Source: Rhodopirellula baltica SH 1 (GTDB taxonomy: Bacteria; Planctomycetota; Planctomycetia; Pirellulales; Pirellulaceae). Taken from it: a DNA stretch of 64,000 nt. Within the stretch, counting starts at the first letter, position 1. The number at the start of each line of letters is the position of its first letter. This document shows, one piece after another, positions 45,260 to 53,756 of the stretch. Below the pieces are notes generated by a model. That model made no database searches and was not told where the DNA came from. It saw only the letters and a program-made list of their open reading frames with translations. Where the stretch lies: assembly GCF_000196115.1 (NCBI RefSeq), contig NC_005027.1, positions 5,452,001 through 5,516,000 of the forward strand, written 5' to 3'. The position numbers were made by a program, and so were the translations under genes.

Positions 45260-46231
45260 ATGACGAATCATCCGGCTTCGTACAGCTATGCGACCGAAGC
45301 GATCACGACTCCGATTGCGCCGGTGAAACTGTCCGATGATGGGCCAGTCATTTGGTGCAAGCTGGAATATCACAACCCGAGTGGCTCCACCAAAGATCGG
45401 ATCGCTCGTTTCATCTTGGGAAAGGCAATCCGAAGCGGGTTGCTGGGCCGTGGTGATGCGGTGGTCGAAGCATCGAGCGGGTCGACCAGCATTTCGCTTG
45501 CATTGATGTGCGCCCAGTTTGGTTTGCGATTCACTGCGGTCATGCCGCGCGGGGTGAGTTCCGAACGGATCAAGATGATTCGAGCGTTTGGAGCCGAAGT
45601 GATCCTGACACCGGCGGAAGAAGGTGTGGGCGGAGCGATGGCATTAGCAGATGAGATCGCCGGTCGAGGAGAAGCGTTCGCAAGCAAGCAGTTTGAGAAC
45701 CCAGACAACCCGGCGGCACATCGCTATCAAACCGCCGCAGAAATCATCGCTCAAGTTCCTTCTCGCTCGGTGGATGCGGTCGTCAGTGGGGTCGGAACGG
45801 GTGGCACCTTGGTCGGGCTGTACCAGGGATTCTGCGATTTTGGATGCATCACTCGGCCGGTGCTGGCTCGGCCGGTCTGCTCCGATGGCCTGTATGAGCT
45901 GGAGTGTTCCAGTTTCAGCAAGAAGATACCGGGTGTGGTGGAAAGTGCTTCGGCAATCTTCCGCGATGCCCATCTGCCCGGACTCAGACAAGTCGATGTG
46001 AAAGACAGCGTGGCTTTGGCGTGTTGTCGCCAACTGATCCGGCGTGGATTTCCCGTCGGGCCAAGTTCAGGGTTGAACTTCGCCGCGGCCCTGGAAGCCG
46101 CACGCGATCTCCCGCCCGATTCAACGATCGTCACGGTCTTTCCCGACCGCATGGAACGCTACTTCTCGACGCCGTTGTTCAGCGACTCAGTGGAAGAGTT
46201 GGAATGCGATCCGGCCCAGACATGTTGCTGA
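45260..46231 (+). CDS. PLP-dependent cysteine synthase-family enzyme
   Basis: A 323-residue fold-type II PLP enzyme related to O-acetylserine sulfhydrylase (CysK/CysM) and cystathionine beta-synthase. K45 in NPSGSTKDR is the PLP lysine. SGVGTGGTLVG is the phosphate-binding loop and GPSSGLNFAA the pyridine-nitrogen region; DRMERYFSTPLF is the typical family ending. Oddity: the substrate loop reads SSGSTS where most relatives have TSGNTG, so the substrate may differ from O-acetylserine. ATG 45260 is chosen because it gives the right N-terminus; an upstream start at 45062 would add 66 unrelated residues. The C-terminus ends QTCC. No other sulfur genes are adjacent. Confidence 0.85.
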   Translation: MTNHPASYSYATEAITTPIAPVKLSDDGPVIWCKLEYHNPSGSTKDRIARFILGKAIRSGLLGRGDAVVEASSGSTSISLALMCAQFGLRFTAVMPRGVSSERIKMIRAFGAEVILTPAEEGVGGAMALADEIAGRGEAFASKQFENPDNPAAHRYQTAAEIIAQVPSRSVDAVVSGVGTGGTLVGLYQGFCDFGCITRPVLARPVCSDGLYELECSSFSKKIPGVVESASAIFRDAHLPGLRQVDVKDSVALACCRQLIRRGFPVGPSSGLNFAAALEAARDLPPDSTIVTVFPDRMERYFSTPLFSDSVEELECDPAQTCC

Positions 46232-46286
46232 TGGCCTGTGGCCAGCAAGACGACCGTCGAAGTGAGACCCAGTCCATGTTGAAGAA

Positions 46287-46313
46287 GGCCTCAGGGAATC
46301 GAGCCCTGAGGCC
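46287..46313. terminator. Hairpin terminator between convergent genes
   Basis: GGCCTCAGGG (46287-46296) and CCCTGAGGCC (46304-46313) form a perfect 10-bp stem with a 7-nt loop. It lies between the convergent ends of the cysteine synthase-like gene (46231) and the aldehyde dehydrogenase gene (46330). In the minus direction it is followed by TTCTTCAAC, weakly T-rich. It is probably bidirectional. Confidence 0.6.
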
Positions 46314-46329
46314 GCTCCACTTCCGCGGC

Positions 46330-47799
46330 TCAAAGGGCCACCGTCACGGTTTTGCTTTCCAGGTAAGCCTTCAGGCCTTCGGTGCCTAGTTCGCGGCCTT
46401 GGCCACTCATCTTGAATCCGCCGAATGGGGCGGCGGCGTCGAAGACGTCGTAACAGTTGACCCACACGGTTCCCGCGCGAACGTTGGCGGCGAAGTGGTG
46501 AGCTTTCTTGATGTCTTGCGTCCACACGGCGGCCGCTAATCCAAACATCGTGTCGTTGGCTCGTTTCAGAATGTCGTCGCTGTCTTTGAATGACAGCACG
46601 CTCATCACAGGACCGAAGATTTCATCGCGAGCGATCGCCATGTCGTCTTGAACGTCAGTGAACACGGTCGGCTCAATGAAGTAACCACGATCTCCGGAAC
46701 GCTTGCCACCACTGACGCAGGACGCGCCTTGCTGGTTGCCTTTGTCGATGTAGCTCATGATCTTGTCGAATTGAGCTTGGTCGATTTGAGGACCCTGTTC
46801 GGTGGTGTGTTCAAATGGGTTGCCGACGACACGTTTGTTTGTCAAATCGGTCAGTTTTTCGACGAAGGCTTCGTGAATCGATTCTTCGACGAACACGCGA
46901 CTGCCGGCACAGCAACATTGGCCTTGGTTCAGATACAGACCCACGAAGCTGCCTTGCACGGCGGCATCCAAGTCCGCGTCGCTGAAGATCACATTGGGAC
47001 TTTTGCCGCCCAGTTCAAACGTCAGTCGTTTCAACGATTGGGCGGAGTTCTTCATAATCAATTGAGCCGTTCGGTGTTCTCCCGTGAAGGCGATTTTGTC
47101 GACGCCAGGATGGTCGACCAGGGCTCCACCGGCGGTCGGGCCAAAGCCCGGCACGACATTGATGACGCCATCGGGGAAGCCAACCTCTTTGGCGAGCTGC
47201 GCCATCCGCAAGCAGGTCAGCGGTGTCTGTTCAGCGGGTTTCATCACGATCGTGCAGCCAGTGGCGAGAGCCGGTCCCCACTTCCAAGCGACCATCAACA
47301 TGGGGAAGTTCCAAGGGATGATCTGTCCAACCACACCGACCGGTTCTTTCCGTGTGTAGCAGAGGTAGTTCCCACGAATGGGAACCGTTTCGCCTTGGAT
47401 CTTGTCCGCGTAGCCGGCGTAGTAGCGGAGGGCATCGATCACCAAGGGCAAATCCGCATGTCGCGATTCGCGAAGGGGTTTCCCGTTGTCGAGTGTTTCG
47501 AGTTGAGCCAGCTCATCGATCTCGTTCTCGATCGCATCGGCCAACTTCATCATCAGCCGTCCGCGATCGCGAGCGTCCATCGTCCGCCAGGGACCCGACT
47601 CAAACGCTTTGCGAGCCGCTTTCACTGCAGCGTCGATGTCTTCCTTGTCACCTTCGGCGACTTGAACGATCTCTTCTTCGGTGGCCGGGTTGATCGTGGC
47701 GAACGTTTTTCCGCTGGCTGAATCCCGCCATTGGCCGTCGATGAACAACTGGGTGTGACGGACTTTTGGGGGTGCGATTTCTGGAAGGGTTGTCGACAT
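46330..47799 (-). CDS. NAD(P)-dependent aldehyde dehydrogenase
   Basis: A 489-residue class I/II-like aldehyde dehydrogenase, full length. It contains [20 protein letters not shown] (Asn of the oxyanion site), [11 protein letters not shown] (coenzyme adenine site), [12 protein letters not shown] (general-base Glu) and [10 protein letters not shown] (catalytic Cys), then EIFGPVMSV and [15 protein letters not shown]. These place it near betaine-, retinal- or coniferyl-aldehyde dehydrogenases; the substrate is not deducible. The nicotinamide loop reads FTGEHRTAQ where most relatives have FTGSTxxG. The gene is probably monocistronic, with a terminator at 46287 and a repeat upstream at 47909. Confidence 0.92.
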   Translation of the reverse strand: MSTTLPEIAPPKVRHTQLFIDGQWRDSASGKTFATINPATEEEIVQVAEGDKEDIDAAVKAARKAFESGPWRTMDARDRGRLMMKLADAIENEIDELAQLETLDNGKPLRESRHADLPLVIDALRYYAGYADKIQGETVPIRGNYLCYTRKEPVGVVGQIIPWNFPMLMVAWKWGPALATGCTIVMKPAEQTPLTCLRMAQLAKEVGFPDGVINVVPGFGPTAGGALVDHPGVDKIAFTGEHRTAQLIMKNSAQSLKRLTFELGGKSPNVIFSDADLDAAVQGSFVGLYLNQGQCCCAGSRVFVEESIHEAFVEKLTDLTNKRVVGNPFEHTTEQGPQIDQAQFDKIMSYIDKGNQQGASCVSGGKRSGDRGYFIEPTVFTDVQDDMAIARDEIFGPVMSVLSFKDSDDILKRANDTMFGLAAAVWTQDIKKAHHFAANVRAGTVWVNCYDVFDAAAPFGGFKMSGQGRELGTEGLKAYLESKTVTVAL

Positions 47800-47908
47800 C
47801 AGAGATCCTCGTCGGCTGCGATGGGGATGGGAATCAAGCCTTCAGCTTAAGGCTTCGCAGGCGAGGATGCCAACGATTGTGGGAAGCGCGCAGGGGTCTC
47901 TGGTGACG

Positions 47909-47936
47909 CACCGGGCGGCTTGCGCCGCTCCGCTAA
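47909..47936. repeat. Half copy of the palindromic intergenic repeat
   Basis: CACCGGGCGGCTTGCGCC followed by GCTCCGCTAA matches the right arm of the repeat at 13129-13187. The left arm is missing or too degenerate to recognise. It lies between the LOG-family gene (ends 47953) and the ALDH start. Confidence 0.65.
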
Positions 47937-47952
47937 GAAAGACTGGGCTTGT

Positions 47953-49026
47953 TCAGCACTCGGGATCGGGGGTGGTCGTCAGTGGATGACCGTTGATTTG
48001 GTTGATCAACATTCGCAATCGACCGAGGCCGCGACGGTTGAAGTGGAACACCAACCTTGGGAAGTCGGCCAGTTCGGGCTCGCCAGCTTCTTCCGGCAGC
48101 GGTCCGGTTTGTTCAAACGTGCCGCTCTTCAAAATGTCCGCGAATTCGGTGCGGATCAATTCCATGGTTTCTTCCGAGAGCTTTCGCTTCATCCGCAGCA
48201 CCAACTGATCACCGACGTAACGTTGGGAGTGATACACGTCGTAGAACGTCAGCAGCTCTTCGACGGCTTCATCAACCGAGTTGGTGATTTTGTAGAGGGC
48301 CACGTCCTCGGGACTGATCATGCCATTGCACATCAGTTGCTTGTCAATGAATTTGCCCAAGTCCTTCCAGTAACTGCCGCCGGGATGATCGAGGAAGATC
48401 AACGGCATCATGGTTTGCTTGCCGGTTTGCAACAGTGTCAGGACTTCGAGGCCTTCGTCGAGCGTCCCAAATCCCCCGGGCAAGCAGACGATGCCGCTGC
48501 ACTCTTTGAGGAACATCAACTTGCGAGTGAAGAAGTACTTCAGCGTGACCAACTTGGGATCATTCTCGATGTATTCGTTCGCGCCTTGTTCGAACGGCAA
48601 CATGATGTTGAGGCCCATCGATGCATCCCGTCCGGCACCTTTGTGACCGGCTTCCATGATGCCGCCGCCGGCACCGGTGATGATCATCCAACCGTGAGCC
48701 GCCATCCGCCGACCCAGGTCGACCGCCGATTGATAGTCAGGGCGATCGGGAGCCGTTCTGGCCGATCCGAAGATGGTGACTTTGCGTCGCCGTCGATACG
48801 GCCGAAAGACTTTGAATGCGTACCGCAATTCCCGGATCGTTCGAGACAGAATCTTCACATCACCGCGAGCCGTGTTGTCCTTTTCCAATCGCTCGATCGT
48901 GTGCCGCATGACTTGGTACAAGTCCTGCGACTGGTTGTCGGAGATCGGATCATCGATCGGTTGCGGCCGTTGCAATTCATCTTCGCCGATGGCTTCGGCT
49001 GGCAAATTTTCGTTTTCGTCGGTCAT
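47953..49026 (-). CDS. LOG/PpnN-family nucleotide 5'-monophosphate nucleosidase
   Basis: A 357-residue protein of the LOG (TIGR00730) fold. The Rossmann core (about 80-265) shows VTIFGSART, WMIITGAGGGIMEAGHKGA and CLPGGFGTLDEGLEVLTLLQ, the last being the family PGGxGTxxE motif. An acidic N-terminal region of about 80 residues and a ~70-residue C-terminal extension are outside the core, making it longer than plant-type LOGs (about 200). Relatives hydrolyse nucleoside monophosphates to a base and ribose 5-phosphate. ATG 49026 is used; a start at 49080 would add 18 residues with no support. Its physiological substrate is unknown. It is divergent from larC with about 157 bp between. Confidence 0.85.
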   Translation of the reverse strand: MTDENENLPAEAIGEDELQRPQPIDDPISDNQSQDLYQVMRHTIERLEKDNTARGDVKILSRTIRELRYAFKVFRPYRRRRKVTIFGSARTAPDRPDYQSAVDLGRRMAAHGWMIITGAGGGIMEAGHKGAGRDASMGLNIMLPFEQGANEYIENDPKLVTLKYFFTRKLMFLKECSGIVCLPGGFGTLDEGLEVLTLLQTGKQTMMPLIFLDHPGGSYWKDLGKFIDKQLMCNGMISPEDVALYKITNSVDEAVEELLTFYDVYHSQRYVGDQLVLRMKRKLSEETMELIRTEFADILKSGTFEQTGPLPEEAGEPELADFPRLVFHFNRRGLGRLRMLINQINGHPLTTTPDPEC

Positions 49027-49182
49027 GAAAAGTTCCGGAGGAGATGACGAGCAAGTTGCGGTAGGCAGACAAGTTACCACGAATCACGTGTTCACCGGAA
49101 CGCGATTTATGGAGGCCCCAAAGTGAGGTTTTGATGAAGCGGCGGCCTGGTAATTTCAGCTCGTTTTGCTCCATTATTCCGC

Positions 49183-50373
49183 ATGACAAAAACACTTCAC
49201 TTTGACTGTTTATCGGGAATCAGCGGCGACATGACGTTGGGCGCCCTGATCGATTTGGGCGTGTCCGTGGACCAGATCCAGCAGGGGCTGCATTCGCTGA
49301 ACCTGCCGGATTTGAAGCTGCGGACCGAGGAAGTGAAAAAGTGCGGTTTTCGAGCCGTGCAAATTCACATCGATCACCCGCCGGAAAAGGCTCACCGGCA
49401 TCTGCACCACATTGATGCGATGATCGACGAAGCCACCGAGATCAACGATTCCGCCAAGGCTCTCGCGAAAAAGATCTTTTTGTGCGTGGGCGAAGCGGAA
49501 GCCAAGGTCCATGGTTGTTCGCTTCGGAAAGTTCACTTCCACGAGGTCGGCGCGATCGATTCCATCGCGGACATCGTCGGCGTTGCGATCGCGATCGATG
49601 CGTTGGATGTTCAACATGCGACGTCATCGACCATTCCAACTGGGACGGGAGCGATCACGATTGATCATGGCCGCGTTGCTGTGCCGGCGCCTGCCACTGC
49701 GGAAATCCTGACGGGCGTGCCGTTGATGGCTTGTGACATTGAATCGGAACTGACCACGCCCACCGGGGCCGCGATCATCAAGACGCTGGCTCGATCGTTT
49801 GGACCGCCGCCGGCGATGACTCCGTTGCGAGTGGGCTATGGATCCGGAACGCGCGATTTGGAAGGTCAAGCCAATGTGTTGCGGGTGACGCTGGGTGAGC
49901 TGACCGAAGCGAGTTCTTCCCAAGGTCAGATCGAAACCGATCGCGTCACCTTGTTGGAAAGCAACATCGACGACGCGACGGCGGAACAATTGGCCAATGT
50001 CAGCGAGCTGTTGATGAGCGCGGGAGCCCTGGATGTTTGGCAGACTCCCATCGTGATGAAAAAGGGACGTTTGGCGACGACGGTTTCGGTGCTCTGTGAC
50101 GCCAGCCGAATCGGCGCGTTGCAAACGTTGCTGTTCACTCAAACCAGCACGATCGGACTTCGACGAACGGAGATGAATCGGTCCAAGCTGGCTCGCGAAA
50201 GTCAGACGGTGGAAACGCCGGACGGACCTGCGAAGGGCAAGACGGTGCGTTTGCCGGACGGAACGCTGCGGTTCTCGTTGGAAAATGACGAGGTCAAACG
50301 ATTGTGTGCCGCGACCGGAAAATCAGCCGATCAAATTCGGACCGAAGCCCAGGCAGCGTTCGCCGCCGGCTAG
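49183..50373 (+). CDS. larC: Nickel pincer cofactor biosynthesis protein LarC
   Basis: A 396-residue DUF111/LarC protein. LarC inserts nickel into the pyridinium dithiocarboxylate nucleotide of lactate-racemase-type enzymes. Typical segments are HFDCLSGISGDMTLGALIDLG at the N-terminus, a His-rich stretch KAHRHLHHIDAMID (possible nickel site), VHFHEVGAIDSIADIVG, PTGTGAI, ELTTPTGAAIIK, ESNIDDATAEQLA and DVWQTPIVMKKGR. Some LarC genes are split by a programmed frameshift; here one frame runs through. No larA, larB or larE is in the window, so the partners are elsewhere or the cofactor serves another enzyme. A repeat array follows at 50377. Confidence 0.9.
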   Translation: MTKTLHFDCLSGISGDMTLGALIDLGVSVDQIQQGLHSLNLPDLKLRTEEVKKCGFRAVQIHIDHPPEKAHRHLHHIDAMIDEATEINDSAKALAKKIFLCVGEAEAKVHGCSLRKVHFHEVGAIDSIADIVGVAIAIDALDVQHATSSTIPTGTGAITIDHGRVAVPAPATAEILTGVPLMACDIESELTTPTGAAIIKTLARSFGPPPAMTPLRVGYGSGTRDLEGQANVLRVTLGELTEASSSQGQIETDRVTLLESNIDDATAEQLANVSELLMSAGALDVWQTPIVMKKGRLATTVSVLCDASRIGALQTLLFTQTSTIGLRRTEMNRSKLARESQTVETPDGPAKGKTVRLPDGTLRFSLENDEVKRLCAATGKSADQIRTEAQAAFAAG

Positions 50374-50376
50374 TTC

Positions 50377-50543
50377 GTAGGCCACGGTTCCACCTGGCAC
50401 GCACTGAGTTGTAGGCCATGGTTCCACCTGGCAAGGGCGAGTACTCAAGCGATAGACGACTCACCTTGCAATGGGTTGGAGTGTCAGCGCGCCTCGCTTC
50501 TTTCGAAGCATCGGCTAGGTTGCCAGGTGAAAACCTGGCCTAC
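50377..50543. repeat. Inverted/direct intergenic repeat (GTAGGCCA...ACCTGGCA type)
   Basis: GTAGGCCACGGTTCCACC...GGCA occurs at 50377-50399 and again, with one change, at 50411-50434. A reverse-complement copy lies at 50520-50543 (TTGCCAGGTGAAAACC...TAC), matching 21 of 24 positions. The arrangement is two direct copies plus one inverted copy around an 85-bp spacer. This unit differs in sequence from the GTAGCGGA type, though both begin GTAG and end CTAC. Confidence 0.75.
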
Positions 50544-50593
50544 TCACCAAAATTTCCGCGCCCCTGCTAGCGGGTGATCTGGCCTGGGGGAGC

Positions 50594-51865
50594 ATGAACG
50601 CGAAAACTATTTCACTCGGCTGTCTGGGTTTGCTGTGCGTCGGTCTGTTGGTGGTGATGTTTCCAATCGGGCTTCGGCAATACCGGGTTCAGAATCAGTT
50701 GCAGGCCATTGCATCGGCTGGTGATCCGATCTCGCTCTCGGAATTGGGTGATCGGACTCCCGTTTCTGTTTGGCCAATGGCGGACAAAGTGGATGCGCGA
50801 AGTGAAATCATGGAGGTGATCGAACCGGCAGAACGCCTCTCCAAGAAACTGCAGCCCTATCTGAATTCCGATGCGGCAGCTGATCTTCACCGATCATTGT
50901 CTGCACAAAACGAGGCGTTGTTTGAAGACGCTTTTCAAAAGCACCCGGAGGTCTTGCCCGCTCTGCGAGACGCGTCGCATTGCCAGCGATACGCGTGGCC
51001 TTCGCCGCTGACGCCGTCCGGTGTGATGCCGCCCGATCAATACATGCAAGTCTTGCTGAAAGAAGTCAGCCGATTGCGAATGGTTGGCCGGTTGATGCTT
51101 TGTGGTTCGCGGTTCTTGGCAGCCAAAGGCAAGGTCGATGAGTCCGCGATGCTGTGCGTCGACTTAATCCGTTTGACCGGTCTGCAAGAGACGGGGCCGA
51201 CAGTCGTTGTTTATCAAACCAACGTTGCGATCCGGCAATCGGCCATCAATCAACTCAATGCGATCTTGCAGACGCAACCGCTGGATCCCGGCACGCACGC
51301 CGAAATCGAAAAAGTGTTGGCGGAACACGAATCAAGTGACGCGTTCGTGCATGCTCTCAAAACCGAACGGGCGTACGGGATCGCATCAATCGAATCCATG
51401 GGCATGATGATCCGGACAATCTCAGGAGAGCTTCAGGACTATCTGTCGGCGATGAAAACTCAGATTGACTTCGGCAAAATGCCAACGTGTGACTTACCGA
51501 ACACTCGCGGTCCACCTTTGGGTGCCTTGAGCCAAATTGCGATGACTGCGGTGGATGCTTGCCGTAATTCATTTGAACGTGATCGCATTCGATGTCGGTG
51601 CTTGAGGATTCTCAACGCGATTCGAACGCACGAGTTGACTGGAGAAGATGTAACACCTGACCAATTGGATTTGCCGCCCAAGGCGATGGAGGATCCGTAT
51701 TCTGGAGACCTTTTGAAGATCGAGATCGTCCGGAAGGACTCCAACCCGACCGGATCTGTCGCGAAGGCTTCCAGTGAGGGATGGTCGATTCATTCCGTGG
51801 GGCCAAATCCCTTCAAAAGTGCTGGGAATCAGCAGAATTCGAAGGATTTAGGACTTGGTCCATGA
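50594..51865 (+). CDS. Membrane-anchored protein of unknown function
   Basis: A 423-residue protein I cannot assign to a named family. The N-terminus has one hydrophobic segment (LGCLGLLCVGLLVVMFPIGLR), probably a membrane anchor with the bulk outside. The middle is alpha-helical (RLMLCGSRFLAAKGKVDESAM, ILQTQPLDPGTHAEIEKVLAEH). The C-terminal part reads LDLPPKAMEDPYSGDLL and EGWSIHSVGPNPFKS, a pattern I associate with planctomycete proteins that end in a pilin-like DP(Y/F)SG...SVGP motif. ATG 50594 follows GGGGGA-type purines. It stands between larC and pepF with its own spacing on each side. Confidence 0.7.
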   Translation: MNAKTISLGCLGLLCVGLLVVMFPIGLRQYRVQNQLQAIASAGDPISLSELGDRTPVSVWPMADKVDARSEIMEVIEPAERLSKKLQPYLNSDAAADLHRSLSAQNEALFEDAFQKHPEVLPALRDASHCQRYAWPSPLTPSGVMPPDQYMQVLLKEVSRLRMVGRLMLCGSRFLAAKGKVDESAMLCVDLIRLTGLQETGPTVVVYQTNVAIRQSAINQLNAILQTQPLDPGTHAEIEKVLAEHESSDAFVHALKTERAYGIASIESMGMMIRTISGELQDYLSAMKTQIDFGKMPTCDLPNTRGPPLGALSQIAMTAVDACRNSFERDRIRCRCLRILNAIRTHELTGEDVTPDQLDLPPKAMEDPYSGDLLKIEIVRKDSNPTGSVAKASSEGWSIHSVGPNPFKSAGNQQNSKDLGLGP

Positions 51866-51947
51866 GGCGGTGATGGCGGTTTGAGTCCGGTGCTAAACTA
51901 TCGCACTCAATCTCGTCTTCACTCCTCTCACCAACGATGCTCCACGG

Positions 51948-53756
51948 ATGAACGCACCCGCCGCCACGAAATTGCTAACCCGCGACGAAGTCGCTGCCAG
52001 CGATTGCTGGGACCTGTCCAGCCTGTACGAATCCCAGGAGGGTTGGCAGGCCGATTTCGACACGCTGACGTCGAAAATCGACACCTTCGAAACCTACCGA
52101 GGACGCTTGGGCGAATCGGCCCAAGTCATCCGTGAATTCTTGGATTTTGATGGCGAGTTCGACCGGATGGCAGAACGCTGCGGCACGTACGCGTTTTTGC
52201 GAACAACCGAGAATCAATCCGACAGCGATCATCAAGCCCGCAAGTCGCGATTTCAAAACTTGGCCGTGAAAGCGTCGCAGGCCAGCAGCTTTGTTCGTCC
52301 CGAATTGCTGAGCATCGAGCCGGAAAAAATGGAATCGTTTTTGAACGATCCGGTTCTGGAACCTTACAAGTTGTTGCTCGAGCGAATCGTTCGCTATCGT
52401 CCACACACGTTGACCGATCGCGAAGAACGTTTGCTGGCGATGCAAGGCGAGATGGCGGGCGCGGCAGGCAACGCCTTTCGACAGCTCAACGACGCGGACC
52501 TTCGTTTTGGTGAGCTTGAAAACGAAGACGGACAACGGATGGAGTTGTCGCACGCAACGTTCATTCAGTTCCTGCACAGCACCGATCGCGACGTTCGCAA
52601 GAAGGCGTTCGATCAGTACTACCAAGTCTTCTCGGAACACGAGAACACGCTGGCGGCGACCTTGGCCGGCAGCGTCCACCGAGACGTGTACTACGCTCGT
52701 GCCCGCAACTACGAGAGCAGCCTGGAAGCGTCGCTGTTCCCCGACAACATGCCCGTGTCGGTCTATGACAATTTGATCCAAGCGGTGCGAGATTCATTGC
52801 CAGCGGTTCACGAATACTTGGACGTGCGTCGTCGCAAGATGAACTTGCCCGACATGCATCATTACGACACTTACGTGCCGATCCTGTCAGGAATCAAAAA
52901 GCATCACACGTGGGACCAAGCGGTCAACGTCGTGCTGGAATCGTTGCAACCGCTCGGCGACGAATATGTGTCGACGCTGGAAGAGGGACTGCGTGGCCGT
53001 TGGGCTGATCGCTATCCCAACCGGGGCAAACAAAGCGGCGCTTTCAGTTGCGGGTCGTTCGATGGCGACCCGTTCATCTTGATGAACTTCAAAGAAGAAG
53101 TGCTCAACGATGTGTTCACGCTGACGCACGAAGCCGGTCACTCGATGCACAGTTGGTATTCGTCGAAGAACCAACCTTATCAGTACTACGATTACACGAT
53201 CTTTGTGGCGGAAGTTGCCAGCACCTTCAATGAACAATTGCTGACACATCATTTGCTTGAGAACGCTCAAGACGATGCCGAGCGAGCCTATTTGATCAAC
53301 AACGAACTCGACAGCATCCGCGCCACCGTGGTCCGGCAAACGATGTTCGCGGAGTTCGAAAAGAAGACTCACGAGATGGCGGAAGCCGGTGAACCGCTGA
53401 CCGTTGCATCGTTCCGTGCCGCGTATCGCGAGTTGTTGGATGCTTACTTCGGTCCCGATTTCATTGTCGATGACGCGTTGGAACTGGAATGTTTCCGTAT
53501 CCCTCACTTCTACCGTGCGTTCTACGTTTACAAGTACGCCACCGGACTCAGTGCCGCCGTGGCGCTCAGTCGTCGCGTGCTCGGTGGTGGCGAATCGGAA
53601 CTGAATGATTATCTGAATTTCTTGCGTGGTGGTTGCAGCCAAGACCCATTGGATCTGCTTCGCGGAGCCGGCGTCGACATGACCCAGCCCGAAGCGGTGA
53701 AGACGACTTTGGATCACTTCGCCAGTCTCTCCAAGCAACTCGACGAACTGCTGTGA
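51948..53756 (+). CDS. pepF: Oligoendopeptidase F (M3 family)
   Basis: A 602-residue cytoplasmic zinc oligopeptidase of the usual length. H394-E395-A-G-H398 within FTLTHEAGHSMHSWY is the zinc motif; the third ligand, Glu, lies in FVAEVASTFNEQLL. The N-terminal helical part includes WDLSSLYES, typical of PepF starts. IPHFYRAFYVYKYATGLSAA near the end is also family-typical. The ATG at 51948 gives the canonical length. Its stop overlaps the GTG start of a downstream ABC ATPase gene (GTGA), a rare neighbour for pepF, and translation of the two is probably coupled. Confidence 0.94.
   Translation: MNAPAATKLLTRDEVAASDCWDLSSLYESQEGWQADFDTLTSKIDTFETYRGRLGESAQVIREFLDFDGEFDRMAERCGTYAFLRTTENQSDSDHQARKSRFQNLAVKASQASSFVRPELLSIEPEKMESFLNDPVLEPYKLLLERIVRYRPHTLTDREERLLAMQGEMAGAAGNAFRQLNDADLRFGELENEDGQRMELSHATFIQFLHSTDRDVRKKAFDQYYQVFSEHENTLAATLAGSVHRDVYYARARNYESSLEASLFPDNMPVSVYDNLIQAVRDSLPAVHEYLDVRRRKMNLPDMHHYDTYVPILSGIKKHHTWDQAVNVVLESLQPLGDEYVSTLEEGLRGRWADRYPNRGKQSGAFSCGSFDGDPFILMNFKEEVLNDVFTLTHEAGHSMHSWYSSKNQPYQYYDYTIFVAEVASTFNEQLLTHHLLENAQDDAERAYLINNELDSIRATVVRQTMFAEFEKKTHEMAEAGEPLTVASFRAAYRELLDAYFGPDFIVDDALELECFRIPHFYRAFYVYKYATGLSAAVALSRRVLGGGESELNDYLNFLRGGCSQDPLDLLRGAGVDMTQPEAVKTTLDHFASLSKQLDELL

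Noticed and set aside
46648..47721. Plus-strand open frame opposite the aldehyde dehydrogenase gene
   Set aside because: The minus-strand gene has all catalytic motifs; this frame is its shadow.
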